Source: Aphelocoma coerulescens (Eukaryota; Chordata; Aves; Passeriformes; Corvidae). Taken from it: DNA of 64,000 bases. Both the position numbers and the translations under genes were made by a program. The first letter of the stretch is position 1, and each line of letters begins with the position of its first letter. The notes under the pieces were generated by a model. It saw nothing but the letters and a program-made list of their open reading frames with translations, was not told where the DNA came from and did not search any database. The stretch covers positions 12,666,001 through 12,730,000 of the forward strand of contig NC_091033.1 in the NCBI RefSeq assembly GCF_041296385.1, written 5' to 3'. Below are positions 52,755-64,000 of this stretch, piece after piece.

Positions 52755-52858
52755 AATCTGTGCAGTGTGCTCTGGGGTGACCCTGCTTGAGCAGGGAGGT
52801 TGAACCAGATGACCCACTGTGGTTCCTTCCAACCTGAACCATTCTGAGATTGTGTCAT
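52755..52858 (+). mobile_element. CR1-type LINE 3'-end remnant
   Basis: The plus strand carries GTGACCCTGCTTGAGCAGGG, then GGTTGAACCAGATGACC, CCTTCCAACCTGAACC and ATTCTGAGATTGTG, the characteristic order of an avian CR1 3' end. No coding part of the element remains. It lies antisense to RAB22A, in its predicted 3' UTR. Confidence 0.85.
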
Positions 52859-55213
52859 CCCTTTGACAGTATCTGAAAGTCTAGTCTCTCTGATGAGCTC
52901 CACTCATTAGACAGAAAGACACGGTGCAATAAAACTTTAATCCTGAGCTTTTTTAACAACTTCTTACCAGGAAAAGTTATTAAAAATTTAGCTGGAATGG
53001 TTGATAATCAGCACTCCAAACACTCCAATACCAATGTATCTCCAAATAGAGAAGCTATGTTAGGACAAAATATAATCAATTCCAGCAAGCCTAGTGCAAG
53101 ATGAAAGCAGCTGACCTACCAAATTATTAATACAAAAGAAACCATTTTTCTCCACCAAAAATGAAACAATGAGCATGTGCATCTCATGCAGAGAGGATTG
53201 CATTCCAGCTTTCAGCAGGGCCAGTGATCAATAAACACTTATCTTGACTCAGGAGAACTTACATCAACCGTCTGACTTTTTAAATAGGCAAGCATTAAAA
53301 AGCAGCCTCACTCCAGGGTTGGTAGTTTGGACAATCTGAAACACTGGTTGTTTCCATGTGTTCGTTACCTGCAGTAATTCAAGATCAGAACTGCAGAAAG
53401 AGTAGGATATATGCCCATGAAGGATTGCATGAATTGGATTTCTTGGGCTCTCTAGAAGCATGGAGCCTGTAGGACTGTGGCAAAGAAGGCCGAATTGGCA
53501 ATGCAGGCAGGGTAAGGAAAAGGCATGACAAAAATGTAGTCACCAAATATCATTAAACTCAATGACCCATCCAAAAACCTCATTGTACCAGTTTGCCTGT
53601 TTTGCTCGAGCTTTCCAAGAATTTTCACTAACACAAATGAATCTGAAGTCCTTTTCATTTCTTACAAATTTTCATGCATTTCCTTCAGAAAAAATACTTG
53701 AGATGATAGAAAACCAGATTAAAAAAAAGAATAAGCATCATCATGACCTCAGTTTGATACTAAAGCTAAACAGCATATTTTAGTATATACTCAAGTCTAT
53801 TAAGCTCTCTTTCTTCAAAAAGTATAGAAGTTTCTCACTAGTGCTGGTAAGAAACAAAAAGTAAAAATAAATAAAATAGCACAAACAGGTATGGTCAATC
53901 TATAGTTTAATTGAAAGCCTACTAAACCCAATACAGAATAAGCTAAACACTGAATTGCTAAAAACCCTCACAGATGAAAAACCCCAGGAACCAAGAGGTA
54001 ACGATCTACATTACCACATGTCTTAAGGTTACTTCCTATGTGTATTTTTGTGCCCAAAATAGGAAGGACTGGGTGCACCCCAGATGAAAGCTTGTTCAAC
54101 AGACAGGCCTCGTGCTGCCCCAACAGGATTCTCTATTGGCCCTTTCAAATGTCATTGAAAGAGAAAGAATTTCATCTGCCTCTGGATGAACTCACAGTGA
54201 CAATACCTAAAATGCAGGAAAAAAACCCTGATGGAGATTCCCCAAGAGTTTATCCCTAGGTGTGGAATGGAAGGAGTGTAGAAGATTGTTTTTTTTTTAC
54301 TATTTTTACATAATTTATAACACTTTAAACACCGGTCTCATAAATATAATATGAACACTTTACACATGCCAAGCAATTAAAAGCTTTCCCCAAAAACTTG
54401 TAGGTCTTATCAGAACCACTGGCAGCATCTGTTTACAGCATCTTTTTAGTCAGTAACCACTTAATTTAGTCAGATCTACGAGTAATTTTCTTCAACTAAC
54501 ATTTTAATATTAAAAAAACTTGTAACAACAAAAAGATGCCTATAAGTGTATCAGTTTGCCTTAAAGTGATTACAGTCAGCATGAAAAAGAAGATTGTCGG
54601 TGGTTTAAGATCTGTTGCTTGTGTCCCCACCCCCAGTGCAGATCATGTTTAAATAAAAAGTGCAAATGGGATTTGGGGACTGGATGGACTGATTTGCCTG
54701 TTTGTCTTCAGTTGCTTATTCTGTAGCCATCTCACATCAACTGTCCCATCATACTTTGGATTAGCTACACCAAAATTTAAAATAAGGCTCACTGAAGAAA
54801 AGGAAGCAATGACATCTAACTTCCAGATTCCTCCTAACACAATCTCCCACAAAAGTGCTCATTTCCCTTTTTACCAAAAAACCTCCCAAAACCTTGATTA
54901 CAAAACTACAAAAACATTTCAGTTCTACCATCCATGTAGTCACCTTCCAATCAAGCAAGGCCAAAAAAGTGATGATGGATTCCCTTTGAATGCAAGAGAC
55001 ACTGCACGCTGTGGAAGCCAGCAGGCTGCCCTGACGACTGCAGTCTTTTCTGCACGCGTACGGGTGTCAGATGAGCCAGTCCCTTTTTTGGGGACCTCGG
55101 GTGTATGAACACCAGCAGATAAAGATCTAAGACTGATAATATAAACCCAACATGAACTATTAACTTCCAAGACCACCTACTGTATAAACAAGTTTGATTT
55201 TCTAAGGGGTCAG

Positions 55214-55311
55214 TCAACAGCAGCTGCGCTTTGTCACCGATGGCTGTCGTCGAAGTTTGAAGCCCTTCCCACTGGACGGGGGGTTGGTGTCAGTGGATGG
55301 AATTCTGCGAC
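55214..55311 (-). CDS. RAB22A: RAB22A terminal coding exon (hypervariable tail, CC prenylation motif)
   Basis: The acceptor TCCTTGTAG is followed by two bases completing serine, then RRIPSTDTNPPSSGKGFKLR and a further 11 codons ending KRSCC, with TGA at 55214-55216. The polybasic stretch plus the C-terminal cysteine pair directs geranylgeranylation and membrane targeting. Confidence 0.97.
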
Positions 55312-56613
55312 CTACAAGGAGGCAGGAAAAAGAAATTTATAGGAAATGTTATACTTGAAACTAATTCTAAGCATCCGGTGTATGCTCTGTATACAAAAAT
55401 GTGTCTTCAATTAGCTGTAGGTCACTAGGGATGACATTCCTGCCCAGCATGATGGCAGCAACAGTCTGTGTTATGTCTGTAAGAGGGACGGCTGCAGAGG
55501 CAGTTTGAAGTCAATTTAGCAGCAGTTACACTTCAGGCTCATCTAGATCTGGACAGCTGAGCTGTAAAAGCACTTGGAGAATACTTTGCAGGATGCAATA
55601 CCATCTGGAATAGCTTGAGAACAACCATCTTGACCTGTACTTCCACAGATCACCTGCATCAGGCTTAGCAAAGGAGTGCTTGTAGAGAGAGCTGCTTTAG
55701 TCATCTCATCAGTCTTTAAAATGGACTGTTCCTGGTTGAGCATTCTCTTCTGAGGAGGATTTACGATTCCCCCCCACCCCCATAGTTTATTCAAGATCAA
55801 TTTTAGAGAGCAACTATTAAGTCAGTAAATCAGGACGCTAATCTACAGCACATATTTTTTACAACAGCTTCAATACATTCAACTGGTTCTATAAGACCCA
55901 ATTTTTTTTCTTGATGTTTCTGTAGCTAGACCCCTTTTCACTAACAGGATGACATACCTGCCCATTGGTGCTGCTACCAAATAATATTGCATAGAATTCA
56001 CTTTGGAATACTGTCTGCTTTTTATTAACGCACATAAAAAGTATCATTGTTGTCCTCACCACAAATGGGACAGAAAAGATTTGCAATTTAATATGAAAAA
56101 CCCCAAGGTACCACAAACATACTTGTGGAAAATCTACATGCAGTAGTTGCTATTCCCCATGCAGTAACCTGGCATTTATGAATTCTTGTATTTTTAAAGA
56201 CACGCTTTTTTAGCCTAAGTACAAGCACTAAGAGTGAGAACTTAACTTCCTTTCTCAGATGTATAAAGTCTGGGTCTTCCTCATGCCATTTCCTCTCCCT
56301 TCCATAACTTTGGAAGTACTAATTGAAACATTCAATAACAGACATGGTATGACGACACTGACTTCTGACATGAGTACCCTACTTGCTATTTACCCAGCAG
56401 CATCACAGTAGGCTGAGAATCTCTAGAAGGAATATTTAGAGGTCATTAGATGACCAGAAAATCATTCAGCTCATTTTTCAGTTTGTAGTCATGTCAGATT
56501 AACAAATTTAAGTCAGTATATTCTCACCCAAATAGCACAAAAAGTAACACAGAAATCAAATTTCTACTTGAAATTCTTGCAGAAGAAAGTACATTAACTG
56601 TTTAAATACTTAC
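55312..56613 (-). other. RAB22A: RAB22A intron
   Basis: A 1,302-bp AT-rich intron with donor GTAAGT. No gene or notable repeat was recognised in it. Confidence 0.9.
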
Positions 56614-56723
56614 TAATTTCTATAAAGAGTTCATTAATGTTTATTGCATTTTTCGCACTTGTCTCAACAAATATTGCATGAATGGAATCTGCATAGTCTT
56701 TAGCATCCTTTTCCATGACTTCT
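56614..56723 (-). CDS. RAB22A: RAB22A coding exon (G5 motif, TSAK)
   Basis: A 110-bp exon starting after TTTTTTCCAG with one base completing Arg126, then 36 codons EVMEKDAKDYADSIHAIFVE to ELFIEI, then one base of Ser163 before GTAAGT. It contains ETSAK, the G5 guanine-contact loop. Confidence 0.97.
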
Positions 56724-58537
56724 CTGGAAAAAAAACAAAAAGCAAAGAAAAATTCATGAATGCAGAAGAACCCCATTACTCAAAACCTTAAGGGGACAGA
56801 TTAAGTTTTTAAGTGTCTCCTATAATGACTATTTTACCTATATGGCATCACAGTGCTCCCTCATGCTGAAGCTGATGCTCATTCTTTACTCTGTGCTGTC
56901 TCCCTGCCTTGAGGTATGAGCAGAGTCATGAACTACCCAAGGCCTTAATCCATCTGACAACATTGCAGTGGTTTTGTCTTGAGTGCTCTAAGCTTAGGTC
57001 TACAATCAATCCTTCTGAGGTGTGTTATTCACCCCCCCAGCTTTAGATGTCCTGAGAAGATCCTAAAGCATTATTTCCAATGATCCTGTGCATTTCTTAT
57101 GACTGTTAACAAAACCAAAGCATCTTCCAACACTGCACAAATCATCAGCACAGCATTTACTTTGCGTGAAGATGCAGCTATAAAAGAGGAATAATTTTAT
57201 ACTGAGCATACAGAAGTGTAAAAGTTATTCTGCACCCCAAAGAAGGCAAGTTGATGATTTTGTATCTTTCCTTAAAAAAAATGAAAAATACAAACCCTAG
57301 CAGCTGTAGGGAGGTCTGGACTTTATGTTGTATCACTTTACATACAATTTCTACAATACACAGGCTACTTTCAGTAATGAGGGACTTTAGAATATCAAGA
57401 GCATGGACTTTGATCAGCGACTCAAATATTGCCTCTGACTAAAGTACAAGGAATCTTCCTCATTAGCTTGAATAGAAATGTTTACACTTATGATGCCAGC
57501 TGAGCATGTGAGACTGAATTCTGTTCTAAGTAATTTTACACTGCATTTCCTTCAAAAAACATGCTACTTCTCACAAAAGTTATTAGACCTCACTAGATAA
57601 CTTCTAAGTATTAACAATTTGTAAAACCATACTCAGAACCACCTTTGCAGTGGCTCTTTAAACATGTAACCAGCTGCCTCCTTTGAGACACCAGCTGTGG
57701 TGCCTTTCACAGTGAAACCTAAACCCAAGAAGTTTACACACACCTTCTTTCTGAATTTTGGCTTATTTAACCAGAGCATCAATAAAAAAGGCCTTCTTTT
57801 GTTTTTAGTACATGCCTTCCTGAAAGTTTGGCTGTTCATAAAGTTTCTCAAGAGCTTTTCCCGCTCCCTGCAACTATTTTGGCCACAGCCAATTCCACCC
57901 CAATATTTAAGCAGGGAAGGAAGGCACCTGAACAAGCAAGTCAGAAAAACCTACACAATGCTTTCCAACAGGCTTGGTGTTTTTCCTAGCAAAATGAGGT
58001 GCTACAGACTGACAGGGGCACTTCTTGTAAAGTGAGGTAAACAGCTTCTATTACACTATAGTTTCACAGGCAGTTTAAGTTTGTGTAACTTGGCACTGCC
58101 ACCAGAAAAGGTAATCCTGTCTCCCCGTAAACTGCTCATTCCTAACCCTGCTATCCCCACACCGTTATGCCAGCAAGTGTTCATGGTGTGAGAAAGATAA
58201 GTATACTTGGATCAGTTTTCTTTTTTTTTAAAGGGTTAGTTTTAATTTGGATCCATTTTACAGCCCAGTTTACTGCCCAATCACATGTATACTCACATCA
58301 GCACAGGGGAGGAAGTGGATGAGACCATCCAAGGGCAGACTAACCACATCTTCGAACAGCAGAAACAGCACAAACCCCATGTCCTCTGACAGTAGAAACA
58401 GCTCAAACCCCTTATGAAACTACAACACTAGAGCAGAACAGCTTAGATTGTTCTATACCTTTCAGCTGCTCTAAAATCTTGAAATATTTAACACAAGGGC
58501 TTCAGGAAAACCCTCAAAACTGACAAGGGTTATTTAC
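56724..58537 (-). other. RAB22A: RAB22A intron
   Basis: A 1,814-bp intron with donor GTAAAT. A 33-bp-period imperfect duplication lies at 58349-58411. Open frames around 57633-58035 have no family resemblance. Confidence 0.9.
58349..58411. repeat. Imperfect two-copy tandem repeat, period about 33 bp
   Basis: Two adjacent segments share ACAG-AGAAACAGC-CAAACCCC with several substitutions. It lies inside a RAB22A intron. Confidence 0.8.
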
Positions 58538-58644
58538 CTGACATCATTAAGATCACACTTATTTCCTGCAATAGCTACAACAATGTTGGGAGGTCCATGC
58601 TGGCGAAGCTCTTTAACCCAGTTCTTTAACGTTGAGAAAGTTTC
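58538..58644 (-). CDS. RAB22A: RAB22A coding exon (G4 motif, NKCD)
   Basis: A 107-bp exon in phase 0 at its start: 35 codons from ETFSTLKNWVKELRQHGPPN to AGNKCDLNDV plus two bases of Arg126. The acceptor ACATTAG follows a T23 tract and the donor is GTAAAT. NKCD (118-121) gives guanine specificity. Confidence 0.97.
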
Positions 58645-58781
58645 CTAATGTGGGAAAAAAAAAAAAAAAAAAAAAAAGAAAGAAGATGGAAGGAATTAAG
58701 AAATTAAGAGTCAGAACTGGCCCATGACACAAATAGAAACCCCCAGAAATTGTAATGCTGGGCCAAGATCAAGTTTCTTAC
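58645..58781 (-). other. RAB22A: Short RAB22A intron with T23 polypyrimidine tract
   Basis: An intron of only 137 bp. In the sense strand it has donor GTAAGA, branch-point-like TTCTGAC and TTCTTAAT, then CTTTC and 23 T, CCCACATTAG. The T23 corresponds to A at 58655-58677 on the plus strand. Confidence 0.93.
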
Positions 58782-58853
58782 CTCTTTTGTGATGTCATAC
58801 ACTATAATGGCTGCTGCTGACCCTCGGTAATACATCGGGGCTAAAGCACGAAA
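58782..58853 (-). CDS. RAB22A: RAB22A coding exon (end of switch II)
   Basis: A 72-bp, 24-codon exon in phase 0: FRALAPMYYRGSAAAIIVYD and four more residues ending TKE. The acceptor is CTTTCTTCCAG and the donor GTAAGA. It is too short to appear as a long open frame and was identified by translation next to the preceding exon. Confidence 0.97.
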
Positions 58854-61800
58854 CTGGAAGAAAGACACCAGACAACATCAACCTGATCTTCCACCAAACT
58901 CCAGAATCTCACTGTCATTATTGTTACTATTGAAAAAAGTGAAAACCAAGATCACAGCAGTGGAAAACTTTCCTTTACAGTCACAACTGGTCTGTGCAGT
59001 AGAGCACACAATCTCCCAGGAAGGCATTGCTCTCCAAAGGCTGGGCAGTAAATCGTGTGGGGCTCAGCAGCTCACCTACTGCAAACAGCACAAAGGCAAG
59101 CCTGATCTTATTTTGCCTAGATTAGAACCTCTCACTTAACAGAGTGTCTACACAAACATGCATGTGCTCAACTTAAAACACCAAACAAGGGCAAAAATGC
59201 AGGAAGAAGCAAGGTCAACTTTGACCAAGACAAAAATGTCAAGAAAACTAGCATATATTAATGTTGATCTGAAATGTTCAGAAACTGCTGTCAACCACTA
59301 GCCCCATGGATCAGTCATCAGTCTTAAATGCTAGAAATGCTGATTTCTTCATGATTTACCTTATGGCTTTAAGGATTTTGCTTCAGTTTTCCCCTCAAAA
59401 GTAGAAGCATGTTTAAAACTAAAAAATGCAAAAGCCCGTAATTATGTGCCCTGTTGCGAGCAGAGCTTTAAGGAATACACTAGATAAAAGGCTGCAGTAA
59501 TTTTCTTGTGATTTTCAGAATTAAATCTACAGCAGGTCTGTTTGCTTGGTAGGGCCTGTACCTTTGTGTGGACAGAGCCATATGAATCCAGGTCTAAAAA
59601 AAGTGATGAAGTACATGATCAAGTTGCATCAAAAATATCAATGAAGCATTCTTAAGAACAGTGGGATATTCTGCCAATTTAAAAAAAGCCAAGACAACTA
59701 ATCTTGCAACCAGAATTCCCCATCAAAGTGCAGAGTGAACTGCATGTATTGCTTTCATGTAAGCATATATGATTTAGAGCTTTTGTGCATCTTATTACTC
59801 AGGGTAAAAATAATGAATTGGATACAGTTTTTCATAAAGGCTTATTCATTTCTAATAAAATACCAATTTCCTTTTGCTTAGTACAGTTCAACTGAGAGCA
59901 ATATAATAAATCATAAAAATCTTGCTATAAAGCAGAATTCCAGACCATTTACATTTGGCTCTCAAATTCTATTTTGAAAATAGGATTTTGAACACAGAGT
60001 TCAGAATATAAAAATATTTAATAGTGGGAAAGGGAAACATGGGCAGGCACTCAGTTCACATTGGGATATAATCCCTCTCTTCCTTCTAATATAAAGGGAA
60101 ATATATTTGGTAAACCACCACTTGGACTGGTTGCAACCTGGCTTTTTGATTATTTCACTATTTACATTGGGAATAAACCAACTTTCACTTGCTGATTTTG
60201 TATTACTCTCATTTCCTGTCTACTAACACTTAGATACTTTTTTCCACCTAAGAGCAGTCGGCAGATAAAATATATTAATGAAACAGATGTTACCAGAAAC
60301 ACTGGATTTTCCTTTTCCAATTTTTCCAAAGACTTCAGCTTGTCCCCCAGCATCCAATTTGTGTTTTGACAGAATTATTAAGACAACATATTGTAATTAT
60401 GCAAGGAAACTCAAAACTGTTAGGTAAGAAGGCAAAAATCCTCATTACTGTAAGTGACCTCCTATGAATTTAACTCAGTGGAGAAGAAATGAGAGAAGAA
60501 ATAAGGTGTGTGTGTGTGTGTAAATGAGGTGTGTGAAGCGACTTGGTGCACATTTCCACCTCTGGAACAAGGCTATCCAGCCACCCTGAAGCCATGGAGA
60601 GCAAGGGGGTACCCAGAGCAGTGCAGCACTATTTGCAGCTGGGCTTTTGAAATGGGAATCAGCAAACTCTCCTCAAGAAGCCAAGACTATGAATTCCGTG
60701 CATTCCACATCATAGCTCAGCAGAGACATTTCAGTTCCAAGAATGGTGTGGACATTTTTGGTGTTCCAGATTTGTTCCATGGAGAGAATCCCTTCCATAA
60801 TTCATTGTCAGATACGTTGCATGACCAGAAAACTGTGCTACAGATTTCAGGGCCAGGCAGGTATACAACCCATTAGTGACAGCAGTGATAGTGCTGTCCT
60901 GCTCTGGAAAAAGAAACCTCTGTGAAGATAGTGAATCATTTGAAAGTAAAAATCCTTGCTCACACTTCACTGATTTCCTCGGTTATACTGGGGTCTCAAG
61001 TGACTTCTCTCAGATATGGAATATAAACTTCACAGGTAGCACAGCTCCTGGGTCAGAGCCCTGGTAAGACACCTTTCCTTTTTTGATTTCAATAAAGATA
61101 TCATGCAACTTGCATGGAAGAAAATTAAAGAGGTATCACTGAGAGTGTAAAAATAGACCAGGAACATGCTGGTCATGTACAGAGATGCTTCCTCAGATTA
61201 GATGTGCTGAATCCAAATTACAGGGTTCTCCCATTGCTTACACAGTTAAAGTGAACAGGATGGAATGCTAAAATGTAATGGATGTTTCCTGCCAGATAGT
61301 GGCAGGCATGTTTATAAAGTTTTCCATTTAAGAGTACCAACCTCTAAAAATTCATACTCTACCTCTCAGAATATCACTTTGCAGCATTAACATTCCAGAA
61401 TGGGCTATGATGTTCACTTAAGACAAACTATTTACAGCAAATGCTGACTGGCTGCTAGGAATGGAAGGGCTCAGGATATTTTTGATTACACAGATACTAT
61501 TGGACATATTCCTGGGAAACATCCCTGACAATTTCAGTTTGCTTTACATAGTGCTGTTGGAAGGAAATAAATTGTCATTCAAAATGTACAGCACTAAATC
61601 AAAATACAAATATACTTGAGTTACTTCTAGACATCAAGGCTGTTACCAAGCCAAAAATCTGGCAACTCAGTTCCACCAGGAATCCTAAAGGTCAAGTGCC
61701 TGTGGATGGGGAGGACTGAGGCTTTACAAGGTGTTTGTTTTGTTGGTTTGTTTTTTCATTTGGGCTGTTTCTCAAGCCAATCCTGAAAAGTAGTACAGCT

Positions 61801-62836
61801 GTATTTGCCAGTTGTTATCCTAAAGTAATAACCCAACCTTTGTCACAGTTACCTCACATCCTAAATAAATTCATCATGAGTAACTGGCAGTTGCCAGTAG
61901 TTCACTTGCAGTCAAGAAACAGCAAGAGTAAGCACTGTTAATATGGCTACTGTAATTTCTACCACTGTTAGTAGTAATATATAAACAAGCAAATTCTCTA
62001 GCAAAGTCTTCCTTTTAAATTCCAAGTAAAAATCATGCAAATTAATTAGCTGAGATTTCATCTGACTAGTCATTTTCTTCAAAGCTTTTGTTGCCTCCCC
62101 TCAGAACTATGCGTGCTGCAGAGATCAAAACCCCAAACTAACCAAATTAAAATTTAAATTTCAAAGTTGATTCCTTGACATAGCTTCTAACACCATCAGA
62201 TTTGATTAGTAAAACTTTACAAAAGAATACAAAAGCAGTTATCACCTGTAACACTGCTTGAAACTCTCCTTTGGAAAGCTTAAATCTACATCCTACTCAT
62301 ATTTATAACCTTAACAGTGAAGCTAACAGAATGTGTTAGCAGCTGTATATTTTTCCAGAATCAAGGCCTTACTTGTACTATGAAACATGGTAATTCATTT
62401 CACTTTGATTCTTGCGGTGCTGCACTGGCTGCAAATATTGCAACTGAATGTTTAAAACTAAACTAGAAATGGTACTAGAGAGAGAGCTGCTGGCTTCCCC
62501 CCACACCAGCCTTGTTTTCTTTGGAAAGACCACTCCCTTTCAGTGAATCTAAACCCAGTCTATTGTTCCATCAACTCCTAAGTATAGGAGGTGATGAAAC
62601 AATAGATAAGGCAATCTTACAGATAAGGTAATCTTCTTTACCTTTCTACTTCAACCATGACAACAATGAAAAATAAAAACATATCTACAGCACCCACATC
62701 CAAAAGGAACCTGCATAGAAACAAGTGTTCTAACACGTTTGTAAAACCAGATCAACTTTGTGACTTTCAGGGACCGAGTTAAAAAGCAACCCAAGCTCTG
62801 GCCCAAACTTTCCCCACAGATATTAACTTTACTTAC
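58854..62836 (-). other. RAB22A: RAB22A intron
   Basis: A 3,983-bp AT-rich intron with donor GTAAGT. It holds a (GT)8 microsatellite at about 60506-60521 and a strong 22-bp-stem hairpin with an adjacent tandem duplication at 62559-62636. No other gene was recognised. Confidence 0.9.
62559..62606. repeat. Inverted repeat, 22-bp arms and 4-base loop
   Basis: The left arm, 62559-62580, begins TCTATTGTT and the right arm, 62585-62606, ends AACAATAGA. The arms are complementary at 20 of 22 positions around the loop AGTA. It lies about 230 bases from the RAB22A exon at 62837. Immediately after it AGATAAGGYAATCTT occurs twice (62604-62618 and 62621-62635). Confidence 0.9.
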
Positions 62837-62918
62837 CCGCTCCTGTCCAGCTGTATCCCAAATCAGGAATTTATGCAGCTCATTTTGATACTGTACAGTC
62901 TTGGTCATAAACGAGGCT
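62837..62918 (-). CDS. RAB22A: RAB22A coding exon (switch I end, DTAGQ switch II)
   Basis: An 82-bp exon: one base completing Gly39, then 27 codons ASFMTKTVQYQNELHKFLIW to DTAGQER, before donor GTAAGT. The acceptor is T-rich, ending TTTTTTTTCAG. DTAGQ with Q64 is the G3 motif needed for GTP hydrolysis. This is the most upstream RAB22A exon in the window. Confidence 0.97.
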
Positions 62919-64000
62919 CTGAAAAAAAATGCACAGTTCATGCTTTTTGAGAATATAAATACCTCCTTAGAACATTCATTACCACCATGAGCTTGTAAAA
63001 AGGTTCACATTCCAATAAAAGTGCTTTCCCCACACATAAACACATGAACTGATGAAGAGTTTCAGATATAAAGGCTGAAATTGAGAGGATGACATTTCCT
63101 TTCAGACACTGAAATTCAACTAACAAAACACATCATAAATGATAAGTTTTAATTGTTTATAAGCTTTAGATAAAAAATATAGGATGTATGACCAAAAAAC
63201 CCAGAAAGGCCAGCCTTTTAACAACATCCTTCCTCACAGCAATCACTTCAATGCACACTGGAAACTTCTGGGGGGAAAGAGGTCAAATCCTTCCCTTTGT
63301 ATCAGCTTTTTCTATCTCTGTATTAACATTCAGGTAAGTGCTAGTAAATCCCTACTTGGGAATAAAACAGGAGATGGATATCACTGTCGGTAGGTGTTAA
63401 CAGGACAAAGAAATCAATAGAGTAACTTGCTTGTTGTCTGCACCCTGTACAGCTTCCAGATCCTGTCTGGCATTACATATTTTAGTTTGCAGAGGCTCTT
63501 GGACTTCCAGAGGACAGAAAAAAAAAAAAAAAGAAAAAAAGAAAAAAAACCTCTCTTATGCTTCTCCCCTTGCCCAAATTCTAGATGTTTTACAGTTAAA
63601 TATTGCAAAGTAATTTTGCGGTTTAGTTGATGTGCTTTAGCTGAATGAATGTATTTCCCACAAGAACATGAATTCAGTGACCTACTCTTTTACAAGAGGG
63701 AGTTCTTTGCTGTTTCTCTTACCTGCAGGAATATTTTTCACTAGAAAAACCACACACTGAATTCAAATCCTTGTACAGCTGGAACTATAGGTGACATAAT
63801 TGTTTTAAGCACATGAGATCCTACACTGTGAACTTGAATACCTTTTGTGTGATTAACTCCTGTCACTTGAAAATATTGCAGTTTCAAGTTTGTTCTTCTG
63901 TCAGTTTTGACAGGATTCTGAAGGCACCAGATCTTCTTATAGTACCCCAAACTTGCTGTACAGTCAGACTCAGACAGCAAGAGTCTTTCAGCATGATCAA
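62919..64000 (-). other. RAB22A: RAB22A upstream intron (partial)
   Basis: Sequence upstream of the first visible RAB22A exon. I looked on the minus strand for an exon encoding GDTGVGKSS and DPNINPTIG and saw none, so it lies beyond the window edge. An A-rich run interrupted by G lies at 63518-63549. Confidence 0.75.

Larger units (their letters stand above)
49063..55213 (-). other. RAB22A: RAB22A 3' UTR (predicted, extent uncertain)
   Basis: AT-rich sequence following the RAB22A stop codon, with no other gene recognised. It includes a T20 run at 49080-49099, a G13 run at 50775-50787 (C13 in the transcript) and a CR1 remnant at 52755-52858. Part of it may be intergenic if a proximal poly(A) site is used. 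Confidence 0.45.
55214..62918 (-). other. RAB22A: RAB22A gene, last five coding exons
   Basis: RAB22A is a small GTPase of the Rab5 subfamily that works on early endosomes and tubular recycling endosomes, including recycling of clathrin-independent cargo. The five exons splice without frame breaks to residues 39-194; the total of 194 agrees with the human protein. Visible GTPase motifs are WDTAGQE with catalytic Q64 (switch II), NKCD at 118-121 and TSAK at 147-150, which recognise guanine. The C-terminus ends in CC, the double-geranylgeranylation signal. The P-loop and most of switch I (residues 1-38) are encoded upstream of the window. RAB31 is excluded by stretches such as MTKTVQYQNELHKFLIWDTA and ADSIHAIFVETSAKNAININ, together with VAPB next door. 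Confidence 0.96.

Noticed and set aside
62588..62700. GTGATGA in the hairpin as the C box of a C/D snoRNA
   Set aside because: No D box (CTGA) follows within the usual distance, and the terminal stem arrangement does not fit.
63400..63560. A-rich run at 63518-63549 as the tail of a retroposed gene copy
   Set aside because: No recognisable transcript sequence precedes it and no clear target-site duplication is visible.

Overview
This is a stretch of a vertebrate nuclear genome, most likely a bird. The coding sequence is split into short exons with canonical GT/AG splice sites and kilobase-scale introns, a CpG island covers one gene start, and there are two decayed CR1-type LINE 3' ends of the avian/reptilian kind. 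Three protein-coding genes are recognisable by conceptual translation: APCDD1L (+ strand, 5' end missing), VAPB (- strand, complete coding sequence) and RAB22A (- strand, 5' end missing). From general knowledge, the same three genes are neighbours on human 20q13.32 in the same relative orientation. Their paralogues APCDD1, VAPA and RAB31 lie together on human 18p11.2, so the block is one half of an ancient duplicated segment.

Layout. 1-5.6 kb: the last three coding exons of APCDD1L (696-807, 1393-1951, 4358-5122), with a poly(A) signal candidate at 5585. 5.6-15.5 kb: no coding gene seen. This interval lies between two convergent genes and must hold the VAPB 3' UTR, with candidate poly(A) signals at 14958, 14499 and 7334. 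15.5-45.05 kb: VAPB, six coding exons giving a 243-residue protein, with a 15.6-kb first intron. 44.5-45.5 kb: GC-rich CpG island with the VAPB start, a purine-rich G-run tract and a degenerate 22-23-bp minisatellite. 45.5-55.2 kb: intergenic DNA and the probable long RAB22A 3' UTR. 55.2-62.9 kb: five RAB22A coding exons (residues 39-194). The exon or exons for residues 1-38, with the P-loop and most of switch I, are not in the window.

How the genes relate. VAPB is an ER membrane receptor for FFAT-motif proteins at organelle contact sites. RAB22A is a Rab5-family GTPase of early and recycling endosomes. APCDD1L is a secretory-pathway glycoprotein related to the Wnt antagonist APCDD1. They do not form an operon-like unit; their proximity is inherited synteny. 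No CRISPR, prokaryotic, viral or tRNA/rRNA genes were seen. The most unusual features are small-scale: a roughly 245-bp diverged direct duplication in VAPB intron 1 (42719 and 44306), a 22-bp-stem hairpin in a RAB22A intron (62559-62606), a palindromic ATGCAT pair (9351-9372), the promoter minisatellite, and an exon-skipping reading frame in VAPB that stays open longer than the known human VAP-C tail. Nothing here amounts to a clearly new biological system.
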